NCBI GenBank assembly: GCA_003024175.1
Contig: MDYQ01000110.1
Coordinates: forward strand, 1-64,000
Direction of reading: 5' to 3'
Source of the DNA: Planoprotostelium fungivorum
Taxonomy: Eukaryota > Evosea > Variosea > Cavosteliida > Cavosteliaceae
Length of the DNA: 64,000 nt
Numbering within the stretch: the stretch's first letter is position 1; each line of letters starts with the position of its first letter. The notes under the pieces are model-generated. The model was not told the origin of the DNA and ran no database searches. It saw nothing but the letters and a program-made list of their open reading frames with translations. Positions 1 to 12,501 of this stretch are shown here, in pieces. Position numbers and translations under genes: made by a program.

Positions 1-420
1 CAGCCTCGGCAAGCGTGATGGGTGACTCGATAAGGGGAAGGATTATGTGGCAAGGGTCTGGGACAATACAGATTGGGACAAGAAGGTGCAGGACGAGGCA
101 GTTTGGGGTGATGAGGAGGTAAGTAAGGATGATTAGAGTCGAGGAGGGGAGCTGAAGTCACGCTGCATGGCTATAGTTTGAAGGTATGAAACGCATCTTG
201 TTTTTTCCCTTGGTTTCAACGAACAAAAGCGAGTCATCTCATGACCTGAGGATCACGTGTTGGTGGAGCGCAATCACGCATGTCCGTTGATTCATGTGAA
301 ACGGAGTTATAACTTGACTCTGTCTCTTAAAATCACTTGTGGCAGAGTGCCCTCATGAAGATCTCATGGCGGAAGCGGATTTTCAACTGAATACACAAGC
401 AAGCACTTCACCATCACCAA
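1..420. other. No recognisable gene (left edge)
   Basis: No open frame or family match was recognised here. The segment abuts the retroelement remnant that follows and may be its 5' flank, but I saw no terminal repeat. Confidence 0.3.
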
Positions 421-2640
421 ACATGCCTCCCAAATCTTTTGAGACTCCTGCAGATCTGCACAGGCGGCCAAGGACTATGGCAGAGACACTCAGAGAATAG
501 ATGTCTTACATCACCCAAACCGGGAGTGCTGGTCAGCAAGCTTGTCTAAGAGAGGAGGGATTGAGCACTTCCAACATCACTCCAGCCTTTCTTGACGCAG
601 CAAAGGACATCCTCAAGAACAATTGAATGGCCTTGAGAGCCACAAATAAATTGATTCTATTTAATTAGGTTAGGACCAGGTGGTAGCAACCATTGTGGCG
701 TACAAAGATGTGGAATATAGAGTTGTCAGGAGTCTGATGGCGTGACGCGGATCCAAAATATCTGGGTGTCATTTTGCGGCCCTTGGCGGTCTAACGAAGC
801 TTGGTGCTTTTGTCGTTGTTGGTGTAGGTTGTGAGCGTAGTAATGAAGATCCAGCAATGTAAGGGACTTATCTGAGATTGATTTGGGTGTCGTCACGCAG
901 AAAGTGGTCAGTCTGTGGTTAAGAGAAATCATTTCAATTCTGTCCACCTGTAATGCAATTCTTGCGATGGAGAGAAGGGTTATGGATGTGTAGTACACAG
1001 CCATGGGAATGTTCAGCTTCTTCTCTCTGATGTAAAAGTCTAATTGCTACCAACTACATCCCTCCTGGCAGCGACTGTGCATCAGATGTGGATCCGATTG
1101 ACACACTCCTCCTATCTCTACCTCTCTTCCTCTCTCGTCATACACTTGCACTCCTATCACTCCGCCTCTTCTATCTCTTTGTCAGAGCCGTGCCAAGGAA
1201 GGATCCCTCGTTGCCGTGCTAAGGAAGGATCCCTCGTTGCGATGCAGCCTACATCCAAGTGGTGGACAGAGATTTTGACCCTACAAGGCCGCGCCTGAAC
1301 ACGATGGAGGTGGACAGATTGGAACGGAGATTGGTGACTCTAGAAATTTGGGACCTTGCCTAACGTCGAGTCAAAGCCTCCTTGCCAGTGCTCATTGATA
1401 CGGGAGCAGATGTAAGTTACATCTCTCCCTCTGTGGCCAGATCTTACGCCAAAGAAGTGATCTCATCCTCACCCATACCACCCCATCAGTACAAATGGCC
1501 CACACTGTGTTTCAGATTTGGTGATCATGTGGAGACCTTCAAGTTTGACATCTTGGACCTGGGCAGAATGCACGTAGTTCTCGGAAAGAACTGGCTGCAG
1601 GTCCACAATCCCAACCTGAAGGCATCCAACAACTTCTACCCTGTTTTCACCAAGAAGGCTTGTGAGGATCATCGAGTCGACAATGCCCACACTCCCTGTA
1701 GCCTGAACGAGTCGTCCAAGAGACTGAAGAAGTGGTTTGTGGCTGACGTGGAACAGCACCACGAGCATATCACCTCCTATGGTCGAGGATGTGTCGGAAG
1801 TGGATTATGACGATCACCTCACTCCTTCTATTCACCCAGGGAATAATGAACCTAAACGTAAAAAAGAGAGTAAAATTCATATATCTTTGATTCAGAACAA
1901 CAAGAAAACGAAACATATCATGGTGATGCGTCAGCGAGAGGCTGTTGTTCATGTCGTTGATGATATCAAGGAGCATCACGGACGAGCACGATATGTACTT
2001 TGCAACGTACATTTATCCTGCAAGTACTGTCTTTGCCAACGTCCAAAAACAAGAGGAAACCGTTGTGCATGAACGAAAGGTGGAAATTCCACCTGAGTAT
2101 GCTGATCTAGCGGCAGCTTTCTCGGACAGAAATGAGGAGTTGCCGGAACATGGTCCTTTTGACATGGAAATTAACCTCGTGGCAAGATCCCCCCAATGGG
2201 ACCGTTATCCCAGATGTCAGAGACCGAGATGAACATTGTTCATACTTACGTTATGGATATGACCAAAAAAGGTCTTATCACAGTCTCCAAATCTCCTTGT
2301 GGTGCACCCATACTATGCTAAGAAGAAAGACGGTACACTCTGGCTGTGCGTTAATTACCAACGTGACGTAACAGTCAAGAGCACCTATCCACTGCCACTG
2401 ATTGACAAGTAGCTTGATCGGATACGCACGGGCAAGATCTTCACTGCGTTAGATCTTAAGAATGCGTATTGGTTGGTAAGAATAAAAAAAGGCAACGAGT
2501 GGAAGACTGCATTCAGGACACGTTATGGTCTATTCGAGTATCTAGTCATGCCATTTGGACTCTCGAATTGTCCAGGGAATTTCCAGGTAAAACTCAACAG
2601 TGGATGGCTAACAAAATATTTTTTAATACATATATAAGTT
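421..2640 (+). mobile_element. Ty3/gypsy-type LTR retrotransposon fossil (Metaviridae-like)
   Basis: Two parts of a retroelement polyprotein are visible in the expected order. Around 1380-1800 there is a retropepsin-like aspartic protease with the LIDTGADVSYIS signature. Around 2090-2600 there is a reverse-transcriptase start, with an EYADLAAAFSD-type pre-RT segment and the motifs [10 protein letters not shown] and MPFGLSN, diagnostic of Ty3/gypsy RT. A gag-like short frame may begin near 423. The element is clearly broken in several places and is cut off after the first RT motifs. No RNase H, integrase or long terminal repeats were seen. It is an old, inactive copy. The family call rests on the PR-RT order and motif wording. 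Confidence 0.8.
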
Positions 2641-3140
2641 ATAAATGAGACAAAAGGGGGAGAAGAAGAAAAAAAAGGGGGGGCAGATATACAGTAATAT
2701 TATGTATTTTCATACCTTTTAAATTTTTCAGGTTAACAAACCGAGTTGTTAATAGCAACAGACACAATAACAACCGTGTTTTTGTGTACTAATTTTAAAG
2801 GATTGGAAAACAAACCTGCTGGACAATATTAACTAATAGATTAATTAATTAAAATTGAATTGCAGAAGAAAGATACTGGGCAACAAATATGAACGGCTGC
2901 AAGCGCTCAAGGATCAACTTGTATAACATTTCTGATGTATTGCCATCGTTTTTACTGTCAAAAGTGAGACAAACATTACAAATGATCACATTTTGATCTA
3001 AATATAATCTTGATGGCTTTCCTCACCACAGATTGGACTTCAAAATACCAAGACCTAAGGATAGCTTTAAAGACTCCATGGAGATCTTTGCCTGAGAATG
3101 CAGACGGAAGTCCTGGATGCAATTATTAAATTTCTCAAAG
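2641..3140. other. AT-rich intergenic stretch
   Basis: This 500 bp stretch is markedly AT-rich, with runs such as ttaattaattaaaa, unlike the roughly balanced composition elsewhere in the window. No gene is seen. It sits between the retroelement remnant and a transposase-like remnant, so it is most likely mobile-element or decayed intergenic DNA. Confidence 0.5.
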
Positions 3141-3142
3141 CT

Positions 3143-3585
3143 TTAGTATGATATTGTGAGATACACACCTTGAACATAAGGACATTTCGAAATGTTCATC
3201 AACACTGACAAAACAGGTTCTGTTACTTGACGTGTTATGCATTGAATGGCTTCTTTAGTAGCAATTGGCAAAACTTGATCAATTTTTGAGGGTGTCTTGC
3301 TCTTGAGAAGATGTCCTGTATGGTCAGATATGGAATTATGACAAACATTCACCGAGATATTTGATCCTATCTAAATGATTCATTGGAGATGCTTGCTGAG
3401 TTTCTGACCATTGATCAATCCATTGTCCCACAGACTCAACAAAATGATCATTTGGAAACTTCCCGTTCTGCACTTTCCGCAATATGTTAGAGAGATGCGC
3501 TTTGGCAGCATGATAATCAGGATGTCTTCTTGGAATATATTTACATACTCGTTGTTTCACGTGGAATGTGTCCTGAATGTATCAT
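3143..3585 (-). pseudogene. Possible DNA-transposon transposase remnant
   Basis: Two adjacent minus-strand frames give protein-like text. The upstream one begins with DTFHVKQRVCKYI, which resembles the DxFHV...R stretch of some DDE transposases, where an Asp is followed by an aromatic-His pair. The downstream one continues in another frame. No start codon or complete domain is present. The neighbourhood (retroelement fossil, AT-rich DNA) fits mobile DNA. The family is not identified, and the resemblance could be chance. Confidence 0.25.
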
Positions 3586-3681
3586 CAACTAAAGTTGTTC
3601 ATTACATTTTGAAATGTAGAAAAAGTGTATAGGGAGAATGTAAGTGAGGTCTTCAGAGCCAAAGCAGACGAGCTGAATCTC

Positions 3682-3859
3682 TCAGGTTGGCAACGAGTTC
3701 CATGTTTTCCAGGAGATGAGTTCTTGTCTCTGGGCCTTGGCCTTCTCATTGGTGCGTGACACTCTGATTTTGAGAATCTTGAAGTCGAGGGCCTCAAATT
3801 CTGCTTGGAGGTTGAGTAGCTCTTGATTGTAGTCAGGTTGATTGATGTGATCGCTCATT
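3682..3859 (-). CDS. Uncharacterised coiled-coil-like ORF
   Basis: A short minus-strand ORF opens with MSDHINQPDYNQELLNLQAE and has a heptad-like Leu/Ile spacing over about 45 residues before its stop. It may be the N-terminus of a mobile-element protein or a decayed gene. I do not recognise a family. It faces another unrecognised ORF (3949-4237) head to head, with about 90 bp between them. Confidence 0.2.
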
Positions 3860-3948
3860 GTGATGATGATGATGACAAGGGTGGTGGTGAAGAAGGTAGT
3901 GTGGGTGAGCTCGATGTGCGAGCTGTGTTGGTCTCCGTTAAGGATGGC

Positions 3949-4237
3949 TAACCAAAAAATTTCCACAAGATTTCACTCTTCAACTCTCTCGACTTCCCTG
4001 GAAGATCTTGTATGCCTATATCTGCCAAACGACAACTTCTACCAGTCAGTAATCAAGTGGTTGTCTCATCCAACCACTGACCGTCCACCATATCTGCGAG
4101 GCTACCAAGTTCATCTTTGGAAGCTGCTCACCCACAACAAGCCAACCAAACTCACTGCCAAAGGAGATGATGAGGCTGAAGAGGCCTTTGATCTAGAAGC
4201 AGAACCAGAGGACGCTACCCTCAACGCTCCTGGATGA
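3949..4237 (+). CDS. Uncharacterised small ORF
   Basis: This ORF of about 95 codons begins MANQKISTRFHSS. It contains a hydrophobic/aromatic middle (YLPNDNFYQSVIKWL) and an acidic C-terminal tail (GDDEAEEAFDLEAEPEDA). The biased tail and long open frame suggest it was coding. There is no family match, and the neighbourhood is mobile-element rich. It could be a real small gene or a transposon gene piece. Confidence 0.25.
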
Positions 4238-4855
4238 TTTGAGATTGTTGACGGTCTCCAACGGTTGAGGATCCTGACTTAGTATCTTATGTGATTCTCA
4301 CTATCAAAGTCAATGAGAAGGCTTGATGACTTTTCAACACCCTCACGATCAGGTTGACTGATTAAACGGTCACTGCAGCAGGGATCTCCTTAACGAGCGA
4401 TTTTCTGTTCGTGCTCTGTATTATACAAATCCTCCTAGACAGAGATACGTAATCAGGAAACGGGATCCCGTGCCTACAGTCGCAATCCCCTCAATTCCTC
4501 ACATTCCTTGGTCCACCTCATTGCGGAAGAGCTTGTCAACTTGTGCGTAGTTCTCCATGTGTTGATATATCACGCACCTCATTTTACAGCTGCTCACATT
4601 CAAAAATCGACAGTGCAGCACCGCACAGTATCCGTGGCTTCTTCAGCCATTCTGCGGACCATTTTATCACAAGAAGTTTTAACAAACCCCATAAAAGTAT
4701 ACTGTAATACTTACAATAATATGACTTTGGTCCGCAAAAAAACCCCCGACTTCACTATTTTCCTCCTCTCTGCGCCGGGTGCATACTCTTTGCCACATAG
4801 AAGGGGAGTGTATCATTACCACACGCACGATAACAGCAAGACATACTTGTTGAAC
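4238..4855. other. Intergenic region upstream of rhomboid gene
   Basis: No supportable gene. A TATA-like stretch (cataaaagtatac) lies near 4690, about 165 bp before the rhomboid start, and is a candidate promoter element only by position. The open frame from 4508 reads into the first rhomboid exon but gives no recognisable protein upstream of 4856. Confidence 0.4.
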
Positions 4856-6470
4856 ATGTCGCAACCAGCATCTCCTTTGAGACAACTATCGCGAACATTC
4901 TCAGCGGCGGCCTTAGATTTCCTCGGTTTAAATAACAGACCCTCTGCTCCACCCCAGGATGAAGAACATGGACAACAACCGTATTGGATGGCCAATGACT
5001 ATTGGCAAGACGAAGGTGCTTGATGGTCTATATAATACAAAACTGAATTTTTAGGATACCCTTCAGATGGGCCTCAACATCAGGTGGAGATTTCAGTCAC
5101 TGCTAGCCATTATGCAAACCAGCGTGTCACAATCGCTACACCGGCTGAATCTGAATTGATGCCCGAATCACCACCCTCTTATTCTGAGTTCGCACCGAGA
5201 AACAGAGCGTTTCAGAGGACAGTATCACATGAGAGGTTTTTCAAAGAAGCGACCGACACTCCCAGCAAGCGAGAAGGTGAGACCTTCTAGCGGGGATGGA
5301 TCATCTGATCTGAATGTGTTGACCCATCTCAGAATTCGCTGGAAGAGGAAGAGGAAGAGGTAGAGGTAGAGGAGGAGTGTCCAGAAACGTCGGACCCCGA
5401 GTGAAAGGAAAGGCAGCACCAAAGGTGAGAGACTCCCGAGGTCTCAGAGTGAACGAGGATAGTACGACCCCACACCCCACGAGATTGTGGAGCACTTTCC
5501 CTACTTCATCATCTTGGTCACCATCATAGACTTGATCATCGTCATCTTTGAGATCGTCGTGAATCAAGGAATAGAGAGCTTCTCAGTCAACCCCTGGGCT
5601 GGCCCCAACGTGCAAACTCTCATTGATCTCGGTGAGAGAACAGGATCGCACGGAAAAGAATGGACGCACGAGACTGACGTGAATAGGAGCCAAGGATGCG
5701 AGTCTGATGCAAGCCGGGCAGTGGTGGAGGTTCTTCACGCCCATCTTCATGCACGTCGGTCTCATCCACTTTGCTCTCAACATGATGATGCAGGTGCGTC
5801 GTCCAATCTAGTATAGAGTTGACGACGGGAGGTGTACACCGGTAGGTCGTTAGAGAAGATGCACGGAGCAGTCAGGATCGTACCCATCTACCTCTTGTGT
5901 GGTATCTTTGGCAACATCGCTTCTTCCGTTTTCTTGCCTCAGCAAATCCAAGTCGGCGCCTCCGGTGCCCTCTTTGGTTTCGAAGGTGAATCCTTCTCCT
6001 CCTCATCTCCTGAATCGTGCGTGAACATCTCTCTCAACGGTTCTGCAGGTGTGCTCCTCGTCGATCTCGTCCACAACTGGAGTCGTCTAGCGAGTCCATT
6101 CAGGAACCTCCTCTCCCTCGTGGTGTCCATCGTCATTTCATTCCTCTTGGGTATCCTCCTTCCCGGAGGTGAGATCTCGTTCTGATCGAACTCGACTGAG
6201 TGCGATTCAGTGGACAACTTTTGTCATCTGGGAGGGTTGATCATGGGTGTCGTCTCGGGTTTCTTGTTCCTCCCCGCACTGGGAACGGGAACGGCGGCCG
6301 CACGAAAGAGAGTGTTTGTAGTTTGCATCACGATCACACTGGTCATCTTGCTCATTGGTGGAGGGCTCATCATCTTCTACACGACGAACGCCACGAGGTG
6401 GTGTCCCTTCTGCAGTAAGATTACCTGTCTCGAAGTCCTCCCCTGGTGTAGTGGAAACTTCAAACTATAA
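4856..6470 (+). CDS. Rhomboid-family intramembrane serine protease
   Basis: About seven exons splice into a rhomboid core. WWRFFTPIFMHVGLIHF is the loop-1/TM2 signature. QVGASGALFGF carries the catalytic Ser in GxSG. VDNFCHLGG carries the catalytic His. Both members of the Ser-His dyad are therefore present, and hydrophobic segments flank them. The N-terminal cytosolic tail contains an Arg-Gly repeat (FAGRGRGRGRGRGG) created by the third exon. A further hydrophobic segment (CITITLVILLIGGGL) and a Cys-rich tail follow the His helix. Introns are 38-100 nt. Rhomboids cut single-pass membrane substrates within the membrane. Substrate and compartment cannot be read from the sequence. The start at 4856 (MSQPASP) is the first Met giving a continuous spliced frame. 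Confidence 0.88.
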
Positions 6471-6498
6471 ACTTCGGACGGAACGTTCTCTTTTATTC

Positions 6499-9400
6499 TC
6501 AACGAGAAGTGGGATTGGCGGAAGAGACGAGGACGGCGAAGGGTTGCAGCTTGAGGACCTTCGAGAGGTCCAGAGAGCCACCGGAGGCAGAGTGAGAGGC
6601 ACCGCTGAGGATGTCGATGTAATCACCCTCGATGTATCCCTTCACGCTGTGGCCCTCCCACTTTCCACTCAGGTCGCTACCATCTGCTTCAAGTCAGCCC
6701 CGTCGAACGAGCGGCACTCACTCTCAAACTGGAGGTTGTTCTGTGAGTCCAGGAGCTTCGAGAAGAAACGAGCGGCGACCACGAGGAGACGTTGGTTGTT
6801 GTGTTGACGGGTGTAGGCGATCAGGTGGTTCGATCTGTCGCCGCTGACCGTGGCAGCCTTGTAATCACCGTCCAGGAAGAGGTCGCTGTACTCATTTCTG
6901 GCGTTCAGGAGGGCCTGGGTGACAAAGAGTTTGATGCCTCCGTTGTCGGTGTCGGTGTTGAGGCTCTTGATGAGTCCCTCATACTCCTGAGCGGACGCTC
7001 CGGGCTTGACCTTGCTTTGGATCTCTCGGAGGATCTTCTGAGATGCCTTGTAGTCCACCGGTCTCCTGTTGTCGGGATCGACGAGTGAAAGAGACCACAC
7101 CTGACTCGGTCACTCTCTCTCATCCATGTCTATGCCATGCTCCATGATTGACACGATCAAGATTTTGTCACACCTCAGTTCCTTGGTACACGTCCGGTAC
7201 ACCGGGTGCGGTCAACTTGACCACCTGTTGGGACAAAGAGTTCAGCTTTCCCACTTCAGAAATCTTCTTCTGGAACTTGTGGAAGACACTCAAAAACTCT
7301 TCGTCTCTCGTGACCTACTCCCTTCAGCTTCATTCCATCCAATGTCTCACCTTGTCCACGAAACTCTTGAAAGCATCCTCGTAGGGCTGGTTGGTCAGAG
7401 TCCAGAAGGTGCGGAGCTTGGCCTCGCGAATGGACTTCATGAGGTAGTTGGTCAGACGATCGACCAATTCGTCATCTCCCTTCTGCAGACCGATGGGCCA
7501 CACTCCCACCAGAGTCTGGTAGATCATGTACTCCTCGTTTCTCTCTGGTACCTGTCCTAATCCCTCCACATGGCTCTTGTGTTTCGCTCCAATCTCGGCG
7601 AAGCTGGTCTCGACATCAGTCTAGTGATTCGATGCATCGAGGAGAAGTCTCACCGTTGAACGGTAGAGCTCCACAGATGGGGGATCTCAGAGAGGACGTT
7701 GATGCGACTGCGAACGTCCTCTGATCTCTTCGTGTCGTGAGTGGAAGTTCCACTCATGGCGGTGGGCCAGCTGATAGCTCTGACCTTCTCGTGTTATCGT
7801 ATATTCTTTTTCGTCTCTCACCTCGTTGTTCTTGTGGAATTCCTCCAGACTGATTCCGAAGGCATCGGGGTTACCTCCCACTTCGTTGAGAGATGTCAAC
7901 AGGAAGAATCTGATTTCCATCAATACACAGAACAGGATGATAGAGAGAGAACAGGATGATAGAGAGAAAGAAGAGATGACTATACAGAGAGAGAAGAGGA
8001 TGATAGAGAGAAAGAAGAGATGACCGACCGATAGAAGGAAGTGTCCTCCAGACCCTTTGCCATGACGGGACCGGTGACCTGCTGGAACTTCATGATGAAG
8101 TATCTCCTCGCCTTCTTCTCCTCCTCAGAAACACTCTCCTCTCCCTTCAAGAACAGAATGTCAGAGATGAACTGTGCCAGACCCGAATCGATCTGAACCG
8201 ACTTGCTCTTGACCAGATCTACAGCGTGCTGGATGAACTTGGCGTCGGTCTCGTCCACCTGCCTGGGTCATCCTCTTCGGTTCTTTCTCTTCTCACCTTG
8301 GTGGTCTCTGTGGTGATGTACGTGCGGTACACTGGGAAGTGGGCGATGAATTCGGAGAGGGCGAGTTTGATGGACTTTGAAGAATAATCTTGTGCAGATC
8401 TGAAATGGTCAACCATGTACAGAGACATCATCTGTGGAAGATGACACGTAGATCACACGGGCGAAAAGATGCAATGTACCTGTGAGAGCGTGCGATCTTG
8501 TACAGGACATTGGAGAGAGTGTTGAGCTCTGTCTCCATAGAAGAAGCAAGGATGAGCTTCTTGCAGTTGTAAAGCAGATTCTCGAAGCTCTGTTCGGGAT
8601 CGCGGCTCCACTTCTTGTACAGTTCTCTGTGTGCCTGTTCCCTCGGTCACACCCTACACCACATCTCCCTCACCTTCTCGTTCTGGGTGTCGACAAAGAC
8701 ATCGTTGAGAACGTTCATGTAATCGTATCCCACGGTTCCTTGGACGTTCCAATCGTGTGAGAGATCTTCTCCTGGCTCGAGGATCTTCTCGATCAAGATG
8801 TAGAAGGGTGTCTCTGGGTTCTTGTCTCTGCTCTTGAAGTCGGCCGGGAGGTGCTTCTGTACCTTATCCGAACGTCACTCTCTGGTGAGTTACAGTGCAA
8901 TGTACACACCTCCTTCTGCAGTTTCCTGGTGTAAGTGACGGGGTCAAAGAGACCATCGGGGTGATCCAGACGGAGAGCGTTGACTCTTCCCTCCTTGACC
9001 CACTGGAAGACCAATCTGTGACTGTCATCGAAGACTTGAGGTCTCTCGGTCTTGATGGCCATCAGCTCGTTGATGTCGAAGAAACGTCTGTAGTTCAACT
9101 CGTCGTTGGCAGACTTCCAGAAGGCGAGACGGTAAGGTTGCTCCTGCACGAATGCGTACAGTCTCTCCTTGTCGTCGTTCAGCTCCTTCAGCGCCGCCTC
9201 CACTGCAGCTCTGGCCTCCTCGTCTCCCTTCATCACTTCGGAGATCTTCTTCTTCAGTCCCTTCCACTCTTCGGCTCTCTTTGTTCTCGCCGTCTCGTGT
9301 TCCTGGCTGAGGTCTCCGATGGTGTCTCTGTGGGGCAGCTTCTTCAGTGCCTCTACGATGCTCTTGATGGAATCATTCTGAACCTTCTGCAGGACAGAGA

Positions 9401-10191
9401 CAAGGGTGGTGGGATCGACTGCGAAGGGGTTGGAGTAGTAGTGAAGCTGGATGGAGCCTAACTTGGGATCCTCGTCGTTATTCTCGGAGGCGAGGGGGTT
9501 CTCTTCGTTGAAAACGACCTTCACTTCTCCGTTGGCCACCACTTGACCGATGGGTGATCCCAGAGAGGCCACCATGAGGCGTCCCTACAGAGGATGAACA
9601 TCATGGACACATGAGGAGAGAGGAGAAAGAGGGAAGGAAGAGAGGAGAGGGTGTATGGAGAGGATAAATGAGAATAAAAGTACCTTGTGCTCGGGGGCAT
9701 CCCAGTTGATGTCAAAATGGTTGGCGAAGGGAGAAGCTCTTCCGTTCTCCAAGACGTTGAACCACCACTTGGAGGTGGGATGAGCGATACCCACATGGTT
9801 GGGGACGATGTCTAACAGGAGTCCGAGTCCTGTCCACGTCACCTCAAGTGATGGAGTCTGCTCACCATTTCCACGGAGCTTGCCACTGAAGTCGTGGAAT
9901 TGAGAATCGTTGGCGATCTCGGGGTTCAGTTGATCATGATCGACGACGTCGTAGCCGTGTGTGCTTCCAGGTCTGGCCTGCAGGTACGATCAGTTCTTTG
10001 TTTGATCTGAAAAGAGTATTCGTAGGGGGACTTACTCTGAGTAAGGGAGAAGAATAAGCGTAAGAGACGCCGAGATCTTTGAGGTAGTTGGGGAGATCGT
10101 TGTCGAGGGCGGCCTTGATGTTGAAGTCCTTGTGAAATTGGATCCTGTACGTTGAGAGAGGTATGCTACTGATGGGTTTCACGTTCTGCAT
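6499..10191 (-). CDS. treY: Maltooligosyl trehalose synthase, bacterial TreY type, intron-split
   Basis: The minus-strand exons read as a GH13 maltooligosyltrehalose synthase (EC 5.4.99.15), which converts the reducing end of malto-oligosaccharides to an alpha,alpha-1,1 trehalosyl unit. Landmarks in order are PLSTYRIQFHKDF (N-terminal barrel start), GVSYAYSSPLL, LLLDIVPNHVG, NYRRFFDINELMAIK, and GRVNALRLDHPDGLFDP with the catalytic Asp region. The C-terminal beta-domain ends in GKWEGHSVKGY and a stop at 6499-6501. A 38-nt intron (gtgagtgcc...gaagcag) near 6690 restores the C-terminal frame. There are many short GT-AG introns, so this is a resident nuclear gene, not contamination. The partner TreZ is not in the window. 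The family is essentially prokaryotic, so ancient horizontal transfer is likely. The start ATG at 10191 begins MQNVKPISS. Confidence 0.9.
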
Positions 10192-10444
10192 AGTTCGTCT
10201 AAAGTAATTTATCCTGCGTACTGAGAGTGGGGGTCAATCGAAGATGTGATGATGTGAAAGGGGAGGCACCTGTGGATGAGTGCGTCTTTGGCGAGAGTGA
10301 CCATACCAGGTAGGACCGTGGCATGAAATTGAACGAGATTTCAAATTCGTTACGTAAATCCACTGATTCCCGGGAAATGGTCCTACATCCGGCAGTCCGT
10401 TCAATCATCCATCTACAGAGATCGCGACACACATTGCATCTCAA
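10192..10444. promoter_or_regulatory. Divergent intergenic region, treY / F-box-like gene
   Basis: This 253-bp gap separates two genes that are transcribed away from each other, so it should hold both promoters. I saw no clear TATA box or repeat in it. Confidence 0.4.
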
Positions 10445-12454
10445 ATGAGCGACGGTAGCGTGATACAATTGCCAGACGATCTGTGGTCTCTCCTTCTTAC
10501 CCACACCTGCTCTCTGTGTGCCCTGCTTCACCTCTACGACTTTCAGAGACTTATCCTTTCGTCTTCTTCAAAATCGTTTCCCGGATCACCCCCATTGGTT
10601 GCGTCACAGGAAGCAGCTTCCAGTTGATAACAAAGAAGTCGTCAACTGGTGGTTATCCCACATCAGAGAGCCAACAAGAGAGGAAATAGTAGAGGCAGCC
10701 CGAACAGATCAACTGGATGTCATCCTCTTGCTGGGATGGAACGAAGAGCATCTTTCATCTCACCACAAGTGTCTCACTTACTCCGTTCAAAATCAGCCAC
10801 TTTGGACTGCGGACCTCATTGTCACAAGAGCACTTGCCTCGGGAAGTAGGAGGATCATCTCGTCCTGTTACGAGAGAGGATATCTCAGAGAGGAGAACTT
10901 GGCACGACTCCCAACGAACACTTTATTCGAGTGGCTCACCTTGGAGGGAAACTTGGAGCTGATCCGGTGGATCGTCGGCGAGGTGGAGGTGGACGGTCTA
11001 CCGCCTCTACCTTGGCCAGATGAAGCAATCGATCAAGTGAGGAGGGGTTACGTTCTCGCAAGGGAAGGACACAGAGATGTCATCACTTGGCTAAAGCGGC
11101 GAGGCAAGATCGATGCAGATGTCGGCACCGAGATGTGAGAGTGTGATGATGACAACGAGTGAACGAAGGAGGTACCGAGGGGCAGGCTCGAGGGGGAAGA
11201 TGGACATGATCGTGTGGCTGGTGAATCACAGGGACGAGAGGAAAAGCTGACATTCAATCAGGAAGAGAACGACATTCCCCACAATTTCGAAGGCGTGTCC
11301 CTCGATTCTTCTTTTGTCGGGTCTTGGGATGTTTTTCAGTGGGCTCTCAAGGTAATACGACCAGCGATCATCCTCTCACCTAGGCAGTGTATTCCAAAGA
11401 GAGATCTAAGAGACACGTACGTCTTCGCTCTGTACCTCGGGTGCACTGAGGTGATTCTCATACCATGTACAAGAGCCGCGCGTCTCGAAGTAGAGATGGA
11501 GTTGATGATGTTCAGGTGATGAGATATTGCTATGAGAACAAGGTCGGCCTTCCCGAGACGAAAATCATACGATACATCGAATTATACCCCGCTCATCGTC
11601 AGGTAAATTTGAATGCATTTCCATACATCATCCTTCGTCAGGATACAAATGTAACCACGATAGACTTTACAATTGGCCATCGATCACGGATACATCACAG
11701 AGGAGACGATCCCTAGGCTTATGAGCCAGTCGTACGATCAGTTCTCATGGGTCAAATAGATGCACGACAGAAAAATTCTTCACCGCGGAATGTGAGTCAT
11801 GTGGAATATGAACGACACTTACGAAGGACAGTTGTTCAGAAGCGGCGAAGCGTGATCGCTTGGACGTCCTACGATGGGCAGTGGAGGAGGGATATCCATT
11901 CACTCAGAATGATCGGACCCTACACGATGCGATCATCCATGGATCACCCGATACGATAGAGTGGTTGATAGAGGGTCAGTCCATCGGAATCGTATCGTAT
12001 CGTGACCCTCCCTGCAGTGTACGGTATCAAGGAAGTCAATCACGATGACCCTACAATAGAAGAGAAACGTGGGCTATTGAGCTCCCTCAGAAATTTATTC
12101 AAGAAGTCCCCTTCATACGAGAGAGACGATCGTGTCCCATCAGCCTCCACCGAGGTCGAGAGGGTGAGCTGACGAGTCTCTCTCGTCTGAAGAGAACAAG
12201 GGCTGACACTCTGAACAAGGGTCATTCGAGAAGGGGAGATCTACGAGAAACTCGTCGCGAACGTCGAATGGAGTGAGTCTCGTTACCACAAGGTCAGTTC
12301 TGGCATGTACAGCGTACTCGCACTCGAGTGGATGCTCCAGAAGAAGTGGAAGAAGAGTGAAGGAGAAGTACAGAGGTGGTTCGCCAGAGAGTGGACGACA
12401 AAATGGTGGCAGCACCTGTGGAAATACGGAACGGAAGACGAGAGCACTTCATAA
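10445..12454 (+). CDS. F-box/ankyrin-like repeat protein, multi-exon
   Basis: The first exon starts MSDGSVIQLPDDLWSLLL, like an F-box-type N-terminus (LPddL). Later exons carry degenerate helical repeats of ankyrin style, such as LDVLRWAVEEGYPFT, DAIIHGSPDTIEWLIEG, and AIDHGYITEETIPRL. Frame continuity needs a 31-nt intron at 10516-10546 (or a frameshift there). A second intron at about 11136-11176 joins ...GTEM to GRLEGED in phase. Others lie near 11460, 11600, 11750, 11970 and 12165. The last exon ends in a Trp-rich segment (TTKWWQHLWKYGT) before TAA at 12454. F-box proteins bring substrates to SCF ubiquitin ligases and ankyrin-like repeats bind partners; the specific role is unknown. A second gene of this kind lies at 51.6 kb. 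Confidence 0.6.
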
Positions 12455-12501
12455 TAGAGATCGTGTAGGATTCGATTACATTTGTAGTTTATTCACAAGA
12501 G

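Noticed and set aside
8895-9461. Long plus-strand open frame rich in Leu/Val
   Set aside because: It is the antisense of a treY exon with strong GH13 motifs on the minus strand.
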